A stretch of 64,000 bases of DNA from the NCBI GenBank assembly GCA_943736015.1, contig OX031061.1, positions 64,548,192 to 64,612,191 on the forward strand. The letters run 5' to 3'. The stretch comes from Tridacna crocea. Its lineage: Eukaryota > Mollusca > Bivalvia > Cardiida > Cardiidae. Numbering within the stretch: position 1 is the stretch's first letter; each line of letters begins with the position of its first letter. Both the position numbers and the translations under genes were made by a program. The notes beneath the pieces are model-generated. The model had not been told where the DNA came from, did not search any database, and worked only from the letters and a program-made list of their open reading frames with translations. Shown here piece after piece: positions 15,001 to 30,000 of the stretch.

Positions 15001-18000
15001 CACTTGTCATGGAATCGTCGTCTGCATTTGCACACGTTTCTTTGGTTTTCCAGGAATTGGCAAAAGCTGTATGGTTTAAAAAAGAAAGTCTCAATTTTAC
15101 AAAGGAAAAGGCGTGACAAAGTGAGTTGATGGCTGTATAAAAAAAAAAACTTTCTACAAATCTGTAGTGTAGGTTTATGAAAGCAAAGTTTCAATAGAAC
15201 AAGTAACTTCATGACAAAAAGGCTCTTTTTCTACTATTATTTTCTTAACAAATCAATGTGCGTAGTGTTTTCCATTTTTACTCATACCTATTCCTTATTA
15301 AAATATTCATTAGGTTTAATCATTTTCCTGAGAAATGAATCAAGAGAAAGTTTCCATAGATTTATGTAATTTGAAAATCTCAATGTGATGGTACGCATAT
15401 AATTCAAACAGCAAATTAAGTCTCAATCAGCAATGTGAGGGTCATAAACAGTCTTATATGGTATAAAGTCACCTGTTCAGCCCTTTGTAAGTAAACAGAA
15501 AAATGAATTTAATGAATTAAATCGATCAAAATGTTAAAACGTCACAGATCTTTAGTCTGACTGAGTAGCAGAATACTAGTATTCGACTGCTTACATCCAG
15601 AATCAAACTCACGATTTTAAGAGTTCTGATCTTGATTTAAATTTATAGCAATAGTTTTCAGAATACAGTTGGCACTTAGAAGGTTCAACACGAGTACATA
15701 AAATACTAAACTACCTGTTTCTGATGGGGTAACTCCGCCTGTTTTAAGCTGAAAATCATCATTAAGGTCGCCATTAAAGTTACCACATAAACCTTTAGTG
15801 TTTCCCTGATGATCTTCGTCAAGGAATACAAATACCCTTGTACCTGAAAAATAAACAGTGCTTATCATATTTATTTACCGTTCTGTATTACATTCTTAGT
15901 GTAATTAATTAGAAAGTAAAACAACTGCGATTGGCTAAATCTGTAGATGTGCTCAAAACTGTAAGCAATCAGTGTGAATCTTATCTAACATCAACAACAT
16001 TTTCATGGTAATTCTTTCATACCTTCCAATTTAACAATTACATGTATGTTAATCCTTAGAGCACTTCAAAAACATAAAACATATTCAGTCTACAAAAAAC
16101 CCCAAATTATTTGCAATGTTATGGTTGATTTTGTCTTCATAGTTTCAGAGACTAGACTGCACATTTAATGTAATCTGATTTCGTTAATACAATAGCTGCA
16201 GAGCAAGCTAAAACTATGAACGGCGATTTAGAGGTTACTGAAATTCGTTGTCAACTCTTCGTCACACAGTCATGTAAAGGTAGTATTTAAAAGAAGCAAT
16301 AACCACAACAGGTACCCAGAACCTGTGCATTGCAAAGCTATGTTCACTCCTTGTTAAATAGAGGCACATTAATGCATTTCAAGACTACAAGTCTAATAGA
16401 TGAAAATGTCTTTGAAAGTCAACATCTGTGGAAAGGAAAGAAAGTACTCATTATCTGCACTGTTTTCCATTCCAATATGTTTTCTTCTACAAGACCATTA
16501 GAATACAAGATCGTTGTTCTGAGAGTCTATTTTAAATGTATGTACATACCCAAGTCATATTGTACAGTGAGACCAATATCCGTAGCATGTACAAACACAA
16601 AAAATCCTGCCATATTGACTGCAATCTTTCCATCAGAAGAGCTGTTAGAAAATAAATTTGACTGATATAGTCCCTTGTTGCACGGACAAAATTCGTGCCA
16701 TCTAATTTTGATTTTAATTTACATGTTTACTTTGAAAAAAATGCTATTGCTGGAGGTCAAACTCAGACATGAGCAAACCCAACAATATCCAAGCATATCT
16801 GTTATGATGTTTTTAACATGATGTTTAACATGGTTTTTAACATGATTTCAGGTTTATAGCCGTGACCAGTTCAACTATCAATGCTCTCCTGGAGTTTCTT
16901 TGTTGCATGATATTCTTTCCCAGTCATTTGTTCTGCTTGCATACGTAAAACTTGTGAAATCAATATTAAGCAGTAAGACAAGATTTAATACTTGTACCTT
17001 AATGTATCTAAAAATCAATGTATTTTGAATATATTTCAAGTGAGCAGATCACGTTAGGGCCAATGTCAAAAAATAAATAGACAATGATATTTGGAACCCC
17101 TAATATCTCCTACAAGTTCTTCATTTCTTTAAATATTTCAGATTTTTTGACAACCACCAATGACAAAACATTTAAACCCAGCCAAAATGAAGGTAGGTTT
17201 CAGGGAGCTTTAAGACACATAAATACACAACAAGAACGTTCTATATTTCTACTCTGAAGACAATACATGTCAGCAGGAATATTGTCATAGCCTGGAGTAT
17301 TTACAACATCTGATTTTTGTTTGTTTGTAATAGAGTTTAACATCGTATTAACAGGATAGGTTAATATCACAGTGGTAAATGTGTGCATAAGTTTCCTGGC
17401 TATCTTACAACAGCACACTGTATTTACTTGAAAAACAACAAAAAATGCCTTTTCTCTACATGATGAAATAAGTCATCAGCAGTATCAAGTATTAGAAAAT
17501 TTCGGTTTATGAAATTAAGATCTGGTATGGTTTCTGTACTATATCTTTCTTTGTAAAAGGTTATAGACTTTAATCCACATTGCAACCCATCATAATGCTA
17601 TAGCGATCCTTCACACCAACCTGTAATGGTAGTCTGGGAAAGTAGTACCACCAATAACTAGATCCTTGTCTCTTACTAGATGTAGTTTGATGCTCGCAAT
17701 TGTTACTGTGACAGATTTGGTGCATGTCACACCTGTCGATCCACATGGTACGTTCTCTACTGTGACATCGAATACACCAGGCACATTGACTAGTGTGTAA
17801 GAACATGCACCCATAAAGGAGAATCTCCTTCCATCAAATGTGGTGTAATGGGGATCTCCTGTGGCCCAGCAAACTCCTAAAGTACAAAAAGTTGTTTATA
17901 GAATTTCGATTATTCATTCAAACATTTGTTTCCTTTCCTTTCGTATCAAAGTTACTATTATTCAAAGTATCAGAAGCAAGCCTTTGAAAAACAGTAAAAA

Positions 18001-21000
18001 CGTACTTCTGATTTCTAGGAAAAAGAACTACAACTCGTTCGGTATTGAAATTTTACCAATATAGAAATGAAACTCATCTAAATCGATTGCACTTGCAGAC
18101 AGCAATTCAAATAAGAATAAACTAATTCTATTTGTATTTAAAAGAGCAGAAAACATTGAGAAACAAAGGCGAAAATGCCGGTTCCCAGCATTTTGTCATT
18201 TTCTCACAAAGTTTTCAAATGGCTTCCTACTCAAGGTCATTAAAATCTGTTTGGCAAGGGTTAACCATGGCAAAAGTCATAATATATGTGACAATATAAA
18301 TACTGGTCCAGAATGATTTTACACAAAAGGAGACAGCAAGTGACTTAGAATTATGATTCCAGTTCAGCATCTCATACGGTAGGCTATCAGTTTTGTGACA
18401 ATATTATCACCAACAAATAACTTCTTTCTCCTTGTTACAGACCACTTTCAACACATTCTGGTATTGTGACAAGCAATACCCTTCACTGCACTAATATTTC
18501 TACAGGCATAAAGATCTTACTAAAAGTTGTAAAATTCCATTGACTTTAAACCTATCTATACAGTATCAGATAGTAAGCTTCTAGCTACATGAATCTTGAG
18601 CCATTACGTGAAAATGATATCTCTCTTTACCGAATATTCCTGTATTTAAGCGAGCCTAAGGAAGAAGTCTTTACAACAAAAGTGTTACAGGAAAAAAATA
18701 CTGGTCATCATTATTTTTATCCCGATTTTCCACAAGCTTTTATAAGCTTTCTGAAACATAAGGGTTCACTTGAGTAACATTTAATTGTCTGCATATGCTT
18801 GGAATTTGGAAAGATCAAATACTTAATACTTTGCTGGATAATGTCGTAACACTCACCAGGGCAGTCTCTCTCCGATTTCTGTTCCCAGTTTGAATCTACA
18901 CATGTGCTATAAAGAGAAAATAGAAATAAATGTTCTCCATTTCCTTCACTGCGTGTATGTAGGGAATGACATGTTGACATGTTTATATCCAGGATTCTAA
19001 AAATAGAAGGTTACAGCATGGCTTGCAATATATGTGTGGTCAAATCATATGTTAAGCATGAAAAAAGGTCGGTGTCAGTTGAGACCACAATTGAATCTGA
19101 TGAAAACATCTTTGAAACTGGAAATACAGGCTGTTAAAATGTCCCTTTATCATATACCTTCCCATTATAAATTGGTAAAAAATCTCAAAGTAAAATAAAA
19201 AAAAAAACAAGACAAAAAAGCAGTAAAGTGAATGAGTACACAGAAGCAGTCCATATACATATTCTACACATCTAGACATAGTGTCTAGCTAACAATTAGA
19301 AAAAACTACAAAAAATACACACGTAAATGTTTTCTGATCTGTTACAATCGTACATGTAAGTCATGCTTTGGCACAAAGAGGGCTTAATGCATGTTTGCGA
19401 TGCATAAAAACAAGCTAATCACCACAGTTTTATGAATCTTTAAAATCCATGTTGTATAACATCCAAATGAATTATGAGGTAAATGAGCTTTTGTCATGCA
19501 GAAAATTGACAATTGCAAAACATTTTGGCTCAGATAAGCCTTGGCAGGTTGTATATGCTGACCTTGGTCGATACCTTTTGCATAATAAATTAAGCCACAC
19601 TTACACAAAGCAAGTCTCACGTGTATTGGAAAGTGTCCATACTTTAGTCAGACCATTTAATAATGAGAGTCGATACTCACTATTCTTTACAACCTTTCCT
19701 TAAAACTTCACCATTCCCAAAAGCTTGACCAGAGAAAAAGCAAGGACATTCTTCAGGTTCTATACATGTTCTCTGAGAAAAAGTTATAAAAATAGATTGT
19801 TTAGATATAAAAATCCAAGTTAGTAATACTTTTATAATCGAGTGAAGTATGGAGAAAAATGGCTCAAATAAATCTGACCTTATTTCTACAGATGCATTTA
19901 CACATGCGCTTTCAAAAGGCCAAAATGAATAACAGACTGCATACCGCTTGTCTGGATATACGATAATAAAAAAGTAAATTATCAGGCTTTGTGTGAAAAG
20001 GGGCAAGGACTGGTGAACATTTTTCCTCCACTGGTCACAATTCTTTTCACCATCTAAAGACTAAAAACAAACACCATAATTTTTGCCAGAACTGATTTGT
20101 TGTATGCATACACTTTCAATATGAAAATATTTACAAAGAGTTAAAAGCTATTCTACTTACATCTGGAGACATCACAAATCCATCCAGACATCCACAGCCA
20201 GTAAACGATCGAGTAACTCCACAAGTATCAAATAAAGATTCACATGATCTCTGGCAGATGTAGGAGTTCTTCAAATATACAAGGTCATTTGGACAGATCA
20301 TCTCATCTATACAAGTACCGTTCTCAGTCTTTGATACACAGTCAAACTTTCCCTCAACGCATGTACTGAAAGAAAGGAAACATTTGGTAATTGTAGCTGT
20401 TAAATACTTCTTACGAAGCTTTTACCATATAATCAATTCCATGTTAAAATCATTTACCACAGGACAAAAATTTAGTCTTGTCTAAATTGAAGGGTTTCGC
20501 AGACAACGATTTCAGTGTGACTCATTGATGCAGTTTTTCTTTGATACAATTGAAAATATCGTGGAAAAAAAGGAAAAAAAATGTTGTTTACCTTTTCGCC
20601 AAAATCTTTTAAATGCTTCTTTCTTATGAGTGTTCGGGACCATTAACCTTATATTCTGAAGAAAGGCGAGAAAGCTTGCAAACACCATTTTATCCTTTTT
20701 CTACAAACGTTTTCTACCCTTTATTGGACTAAACTTATTCTTTTTTGATTCTTTTTGACATTCACTTTTTTGTCTTCAAATGCCCTCAATTTGGAAAATT
20801 CCTAATTGTTGTCGTCTGGTACAGAGTTAATAAAACGATTTAGCCAATCATTAACTGCATTTCTTTCTTACTTATTTCAGTTGTTTAATAAAAGGCTTTG
20901 ATGCCATACCATGTATCACATGTCCTTTCTAATACAGATCCGGGCGGGTATGTTACATCACTGTCAGGGTCATACTGATCTACACACGGACACTGGTCCT

Positions 21001-24000
21001 TGTCTACACACATGTTGTTATAGTCCATATATTGGTTGTTTGTACACACACAACCGGCAACTATGACATCCTCATCACAGTAATCATCGCTGACAGACAC
21101 ATCATGGCATTTACTATTACATACATCAGCACTCTCTGTGTAAACTGTTCCTATGCTGTCAATACATTCTGTATACTGACCTAGAATGAATATGTATAAA
21201 GGTGCAAGAATACGTTATTATGCTGCACAGAAATTTCTTGCGATCTGATTGGACAATATGCCCATGCGCACAGTCATGTAAGTTGGCAAAATCCAGGTAA
21301 AAACACTTTGGGAGCCCCATATACTTTACTACACTTTCAACACAACATCCAAAATGACGGTGTTAACGGATACCAGCTAGCCACGAGGCGAGTATACTGA
21401 GTGGTCTACACCTCAATATGACTAGTTTCCCTAGATGGTTGTCATTTAAACGGAAAGAATGCATTATATTTGAAAATGAACGATTTTATTTACATGCATT
21501 ATCATTTGTTGTCATTCAAAAAAAATATACTGGCTTAAAACGAGCATTCTCTTCATCAGGTCAGCATACTATGAAGTGCCGAAATGATACATTGTAACTT
21601 GAAAAGGATAACCTAATGGTCGTTTGAGGCAAGTAATGGTTGTATGCTTTTGCTAAGAAATCAACAGGCATAGTTCCTGCATACACATTGGAATGGTAAA
21701 AACTTTGCAGTCTAATAAATTTGTTGCACTGTCCTGTGGCAGGGGACTCGGAAACTTGTTCACGGGTGTGGCGAATCATGTCTCCCCGAGAGAAGGCATA
21801 TCTTAATACTGAGACAAGCACATGTTCCATCATACTAAGGAGACAGTGATTTTTTCAAAACCATTATTCACACAAGAAAGAATGTACTAAGATGGGTTCT
21901 ATATATTAACTGTGAGTACTTACTACATCATTGATTGAGAAAAAGTCCATATTAAACAGATAGAACAAACTTACCACACTGTATTCTCAAATCCCCATAT
22001 TCACTCCACTGTATTCCAGCACCATAGATATAACATTCTCTAGCAACAGACGCTGTGATCACACACATCGGATAAAAGTCCATATTATCCTTGGCTCTGC
22101 AAATATCATCCAGGCATTGCTGGTAATAGGGCATAGGATCGAAACTTCCGGCACAGCTACCAAGGAAGTCTTTGTCAAGAATGTGTGCACATATAATCTG
22201 GCCTTGGTTAAACTGAAATAGAAATGACAGTGTAACAGTGTAATATACGATGATTAAACTGGAAAAATACATTTAGCCCATAACAATTATATCTATCTTA
22301 TTATTTTGATTTGTTGCTGCAGTATAACTCAGCTTATTGTTTACTTGTAGACACACTTTTTTATATTTTCCACAGTAAAAGCTATTGCAGATATGGGAAA
22401 TTGAGAAAATGCTAATTACCAACATTTATTCCAGTTGGAACAACGTTTTGAAGTAACCATCTTTATCGGAGACATGTAAACAATGGGTTATATGTTAAAA
22501 AGATGTTAAATTTAATCAACCCTTTACCACACTATCCTGAGTTCAAACAACCCTGGAGAAGAATTCTCTCAAAAATATTGCTGGAAAAAGAGAAAATGAT
22601 TGTAACCAGCATTTTTTTCCGTTTTTACAATGTTTTCTACCCTTTCTGAGGATTCCTTTTCAAGTGAGACCCAGTTGATGTATTAATTCCACATGCTTCA
22701 ATGAAATAGATCAGCCTTTTATCTGATAGTGTTAATGCTAAGTTTTAAATGTTAAAAGTACGAACCAGTGCTGTTTGTGTAACACACAGACTACTATAGT
22801 CACTCAGTGTTCTCTTGCATGTCGAGTCTGTGTATGCCTTGACAAAGTTAAGTACTTGAGATTCTTCTATATTACTGGGTGTGTAAAACTCGTCATCACT
22901 TCTATAGTTAAATGTTCCACACATACCGATTAGCTGAAAAATAATTTGAATTCAAAGTACGGATATACCACACAACGGAAATTTAAAGTCATTCATATAA
23001 ATAATATTTGCTGGTGCAAGATTTCATGTGATTCCAGAAGACCTAACAGAAATTGACTACAAAGGGGGTTGGAAAACATTGTTTGTAAAACAGAAAATGT
23101 GAGTCACCTATTTGGGCTCTATACATAAGTGACTGACTAGTAACTGGTGAATTATGATTTGTTCAAATTATAATAAACATAGTGTACAAGTTTGCGTTAT
23201 GGTTGCAATTTTATCAACTTGACCCCTAATATTTTAGCTGAGGTTCACAAGCTGAGGTTGACATCAATGCAAGTGTTTCAATTACCATTGCGTCTTTTAA
23301 CTGGTTTAAAAATGTTATTCTCAGAGTTTACATGGAGTTATTATCCAATGGTTTACGGAAAGAAGACTGTTGTGAACAGTATCGTTACCAGTAAAAATAC
23401 CTGGAATGCATTGATAAATATATGTATAATATACTGATGCCAATGACTTTAAATTCAACAAAAACTCAAACTATTTGACACAAAGCCTGACGTTACAGGG
23501 CAAGCATAAAAAAGACCAAACATTATGATGAACAAAAAATACAAAAAAAAAAAAACCTACAAGTATGTTCATGTAAGCCCTTTGTTATTGAGAGAAGGCA
23601 TGTGTAGATTCTCTTGGCAAGTCTTTATGAGGTTTTACGCATTCGTTAAAGAATCTGTTACCACAAATCAACATTGAAAAAAAGGTTGTGTGTTAGCATT
23701 TTGAACAAAATAAATCACAGAGAGCATCTTGAATATCTGCCTTGACAGCTACTGTAATATCCATCTCGATTATTGACTGCAAAATCTGAGGAGCAGTCTG
23801 ACTTTGGATTAATACTAATATTTTTTTTTAAATAGTCTAGATTAAGTGGCAGTGATGGCCTATTTTTTAAATGAAAAGATTTTCCATAAAATAAAATCTA
23901 GAGCTTTTATAGCTTCAGTTTCAGACATAAAAAATGTAATTTAGACCTCACATGTATGAGAAAAATAAAATAGTTGAATCTCTGAAATTTAGGTTGTTTT

Positions 24001-27000
24001 TGTCCTAAAGATTTAAGTTCAAGAGTCTAGAAAAAATCGTTCGGATTGACTATTGGGAAAGAAAGGTTATACATACTGTTGTTACATACTAACCTTGTTG
24101 TCATAGAAAGGTTGTGCTGTAATGTACAATCTTTGGTCCCCGTCATACAAAATAATCATTCCAAATACTTTCACCATTTTAAAGATCGATGTGGCCTGTT
24201 TGATGTACACCACTTCACTGACAAAGGGAAGGTTGGCCTCATTTCCATTTACAGTAACAGTGCGGACATCAATGTTAACTATCGCACCGTCAACCTCTAT
24301 CTCTATAGCATACATGTTTCTAGCTCTGGTTCTTTCTGGGTCCTGTTGAGTTAACACCCTCAGATGAAAGTTTCTTGTACTTTCCTCCATTCCTGGTCGA
24401 GGCTAAAAGAGATAATGGCATACTCTAGTCAGGTATTGATCCGTACGATCATTTATTAATAGAAGCATACAGGGTCAGTACAGAAGAAAATCAAAATATC
24501 TCGTTCATCAATTAGAATTGTCAGAGACCAAGTTGTCACCATAAAATTTGTTTCCATTCAACTTTAAAAGAAAAATAAAACATCATGGAAACAGAGTACT
24601 GTGTGCTCTATGAACAATATAATTGTCTTGTGAGAGTCAAGAGCTTTAATTTGTCTCCAAATGCTTTCTATTTGGACCAGTGGTGACCTGAAATTTTGTA
24701 CAGCTGACAAATATCCTCACCAGCAGATTGCCAGTCAAGCACAATCAGAGAACGGAAATTATTTTTAGAAAAAGTTATTCAACTACCTCAACCTTTGATC
24801 CATGTGACCTGAAACAACAGTTCACCTCCTTCGGTCATGAGCAAGACTTGGATAAAGTTCCAGGGTCCTAAGTCAAATCCAATTGAGATAGAGCACAGAA
24901 ACAATTTCAAAACAGAGTTCATCTGTGTCTTGGCCTCTGACCCATGTGACCCCACTTTCTTAGGGCATCATTTGTATAAAGTTTAAGGGCCCATAATCAA
25001 ATGGCTTTGAATTATAGCATGAAACAAAAACAAGAGTGACGGATTGACGAACAGGCAGACAGGCAAATATGGCAAAATCAGTAATTTGTCTCTACTTTGT
25101 GGTTGGGGCTTAGAATATTGTTGAGTGGTAAAGAGCTAATGAATAACATTCATCCTTGAAACCCAGGTTAAAGCATTACTTTACTCTCCATGCATCAAGT
25201 CTGGGAAAATTGACCAACAAATCGTCGTTTATTATGAATATTCATATGGTCAGAGAGTACCAAAATTGCCGATCGACAGATCGATAACATAACGATACTC
25301 TCTTGTAGAGAGGATAATTTCATTACTTTCGTTACTAAAAAAAATCTTGGAGAAAACAAAAGGTAGACATTAAATATGGCTGCCGTCGGCGTGCTTTTCT
25401 CCTGTGAGATATGCCATTCGGCATATACGGGGACGACACTATCGATCTTTCCGTACGATTTAATGACAATCTTTAGGTGTTACACTGAAAACCTCTTTTA
25501 AACGCTCCTCGTTTGTGGTGTATATGGGTGCTGCCATATTAAAAGTTTCCCTTAGCTTGATTTGCAACTAATAATTTGATTGCATATCGACAAGTAAAAG
25601 ATAGAAAAAAAAAAACCGGTGTACTTGTGATAAACAATAGTTTTCTCAAAGATCACCAACCAAATTGGTTTATGAATAATTCATGAGAACGAGGAATCGC
25701 CAGCAAGATACCCCAGGGGCTATTACTAAATTAATCGGAACTCGGTCACCGAGGATGCATGAACTTGTGAATGAATATAACAAACATGAAAGAAATAAAT
25801 CATAGAGTTACCTGAATGAGTGTAAAGGAGCAGGCTCTGCTAGGTGGGTCAAAGCTGTACAGCTCACCATCAAATGTGTTCACGTGTTGAAAGCCGATCA
25901 CAGAGCAGGTTGCTGGACATGGATTGTTTTCACATACCCACTGTCCATAATTACAGGTACTGGAATAAGGAACAAAGTTTTTACATGATAAGGTTTTACC
26001 ATGCAATCAAGGTTTCGAAAAACGCATAAGAAGGCATTAAAAACACGAATGGAAAAGAAGAAAATGCCGGTGAACAGCATTTTCTCCTTTCCCAACAGGG
26101 TTTCATATGCCTGAAAAGATAAATTCCATATTTTTGGTCACAATTTACTCTTTACCGTTTTAGATTTACCCTCTACAATCCAATGTATGTTACTTTATCT
26201 TTAAGTTCTTCTGTACACAGGGTTTGTCCGTGAGCCAACTCTCTGATGCCACAAAAAAATCAACTTTGTTTAAAATGAAATGATTTTTTAAATGTTGCGT
26301 TTATGCTCATTAAAAGCCATTATTGTATATCTCCAACATTATCTTGCCTAAAACTCAATTCATCCAACTGAAAGAGCACACAGCTTCATGCCTGAAAATT
26401 TTCAGCAAATGCAATTTTTCAGTTAATTGATGCAGTAAAAAATATGGAAGTTAGGTACGCGTACTGAATTGTGGATTTGACTTTTCTTCACTGAGTTTAC
26501 AATTTGAACTGTTCATATTAATGCACAATGCGTACTGGTCTTAAAATAGCTTTTATGTTACTGGTACTACTTATCTATTGAGCAGAAACTTATATGGGAA
26601 ATGATGGTTTATTTACACATATCTATTTTTACATCGATTGAGAAACAAGCTTTTACAACTTCTGCTGATGCTTTCTCGGAACTACAACAGTACTCATATC
26701 GAATGTGTAAGACAATAAAAAAGACAAAGTTGACTCCGCCTTTCGGGGACGAAGCTGGCTCTCTACCTTATAACCACGGACACCACATGACAATGTTATG
26801 TCACGTAATATAATCTGATACTATGAGGTCATTCAACATATCTTTGTAAAAATCTGAATTCTATTGGATTTGTTCACTAGTGAACCAGTCTTTAATTTGG
26901 ATGAGGCGACAATTTAATGCATTCAATTTTGTCTAGTGTAGCTGTAAAATTTGTCGTTTGGTAAAGCATAAAGATGATATGTTACCATGGATTGCAGGCC

Positions 27001-30000
27001 ATATAGGCTTCATCACCATGGCTGTAGTATTGGTCCTGCAGTTTACATTTACATTCATGGGCCATTATACAGGTATGGTTCTCATCCAGGTACATTCCCT
27101 CTGGGCAGAAACACCCAGATACAATGTTGTCATAGCAGTCCTCATGGAGATCAACGTAAACATTTGCACATGTCTTGTAGCAGCTTGGCTGGCCTGTTCT
27201 GTACTCAAATCCACTGTCACAAGTTTTGGCTGAAATAGAATAGAAAGGTATGGTCTAGATCGTTAAAAAATGTTGCCAGACATGTATGAGAATCTTGGTT
27301 TATAAAAATGCTGAGGGGAAATCTTGGAAACTTACAAGAAAATCAATATACTGTATTTTGAACACTCTATATTATTCAGAACATATTGATCAGAGAACAA
27401 TACAATGTGTCATATTCTCAAAGCAGTAAAGTTAATATATCAAAACCAAATGCCATACTATCAAAATACTTATATTCTCTCTATTTTAATGAACTTTCAA
27501 CCAAATTTAAGACTTGTTTTAGCAATCTAGTTTTGTGTTTTGCATGTGCTTAACAAGAATTTGTGTAGGTATGTAAGACACTAAACAAGCCAATGTTGAA
27601 GCCCAAGCTTACGACAAAGATATGGGGTCCTCCATGCTACCTCGACACCCTCACAGGAACATTGGGCTCCCAGTAGTTCTAAATGATCACAGACAATTGT
27701 ATCTCTTTCTTCATCATCCTCTGCTTTACAGTAAGCGTTCACACAAGATTTGAACAGCTTCTCAACATCAACCTTGTATAAATGAAACAGGATCTTAAGA
27801 TAAATTGGTTACTTGCATGAAATACCACCCAAAAGGATTATACTGATAATTCTTCTAATGCTTACTAAATTATTATTTTAAATATTTCTACGAATGATAT
27901 AAAGGTGTGTGGTGACCATAGCTGTAAGATAGAGTGGCCACAAACCAACCCAATACTAAAAATTGCTGTATAAGTCTGTAGAACATACTGTAGGTCAGGA
28001 GAAGATACTCCAGTATGATTATGCAAGAGAAAAACCCAAGGTATCATATGAGAAATCCTAATCTAATCGACCTATCACCCTAAAAAAAGCATAACTAATT
28101 CTTGAATTGTGTCATTTCTATACTGTATTACATATAACTCAAGATACCATTCTTTTAATTTCTCTTTGAACTTTATGAATAAGTTAGTATTGCGAAAGTT
28201 TGATACATTAACATTTTAAAAAAAAAGTTTAAGTGTGCCAAAATGCAAACACAGTACTCACATATCCCTGACAGTCCCTGAAGATTGCTGAGTTGAGGTA
28301 AGAACACGCATTGCTGGCTGAATTAAGGGCTGACTCACTTGTACAGTAATTAGGGGACATCCCAGCTGGTGTACACTGCAGGAAAAATCATTTTAATGCA
28401 TGCATACATATAATTTTTCCCCAAAAAAGTTATGTATTTAACAAACCGACTTGAGGGATAATTCAGCTACAATAGTTTGTAGAAACATGTAATTCAGACA
28501 AGTATTGCTCCCTGCATTATTCAAAGGCACATGCGAATCCTCCTGCACTTGTATTTTGACTCTATAAAGGAGGCAGGTAGCCAGTTTCTCCCTGTATTAT
28601 TTATACTTGGACACCATAAAATCATAGGCACATGTGAATCATCCTATACTTGTGTTTCAGTTAACCATAACAGAAACAGATAATTCTCCCTGCAATATTT
28701 GTGATAAGACACCATACAGTCTTAGTCACATGTGCACCATTCGCATCTGTTGTATTTGGACACCATACAGTCACAGGCCTGCACATGTGACTCAACCTGT
28801 ACTTGTGATTCGACACCATGCCAGAGGCAAGTACTCTATTAATTTTCTTCCTGCATTATTTGTGCTTGGACATATACAGTCACATATGCACTATTCGTAT
28901 TTGTAGTATTTGGACATCATACAGTCATAGGCACATGTAACTCCACCAGCACTTTTAGTTCGACACCATAATGAAGGCAGTTAGCCTCTTTCTCCCTGCT
29001 TTACGTGTAAGACTCCATGTAGTTATGGACCCTGTATGTGTGAATCCTCCTACACATTTTTCAGAGGTAGGTAATTCTAGCGGCATTATTTGTATTATTA
29101 TTTTTTGAACACCATACAGTCACAACCACACGCAAATTATCTTGTACTTGTATATCAACACTATAACAGAGGCAGGTAATTCTTGCTGCAATATTTGTGT
29201 TTTAACACCTTACAGTCATAGACATCTGTGGATATTCCTACACAATGTGTGTTTTTCAGTTCATCATAACAGAGACACCTAATTTTCATTGCGGTATTTG
29301 TGTTGGGACACCATACAGTCATAGATATAAGCATTTTTGCACAATGTTTTAACGGGGTAATGTTCAGTGGCAAGCAAACATTTAGTAACGGTCAAACAGT
29401 GGGAAGCTATTCCCCGCAAAATTATGCTTTATAAAATGTTACAGTAATAGGAAATATCCCTTACAAATTTGTCTGAACGGTATATGAATGATAGGTTATT
29501 CAAATTGTATATTACCCCTTTCCCAAACAAGCCCTGGTTTTTACGTGTCTGCAATGAAAGTCTTTTGAAAACACTGTGGGAAAAGGAGAAATTGATCGTT
29601 ACGAGAGCAATTTCTCCTTTTCCCACAGTGTTTTCTACCATTTTTGAGAACTTTCTGCCATTTTCTCAAAATCTGAAATTGTCGTCTGCAAACTCTTTCA
29701 GTCTGGAAGAGTCCAAAATTTGTCGTTTGGGAAAGGTTAACAAATTAGAGCTCTACTGAGGAAGGGTTTCTTTTGTGCTTCTTTTTAAACTCTGTAATAA
29801 TTGTAGGCCACTCCTCCTGCACCTGTGTTTGAGCACTATAATGATGGCAGGCAATTCTACTCAGACTCCTAAACAGAGGATTTTTTTCTTTTGAATTAAC
29901 GCTTTAAATAGCTATGAAGACGGGTTGCTTTTGCGCTTCTTAAAACTCTGTAATAATGGTAGGCAAAACTCCTTCTACCCTAGTATTTGAGCACTTTCAA

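Noticed and set aside
19680-20006. Long open frame continuing exon 19 upstream
   Set aside because: The upstream part is hydrophobic and unlike the protein; a clear tttctcag acceptor at 19773 starts exon 19 and gives canonical TIL spacing.
26601-27238. Plus-strand frames overlapping exon 12
   Set aside because: Antisense shadows of the TIL exon, which has the correct cysteine pattern and splice sites on the minus strand.
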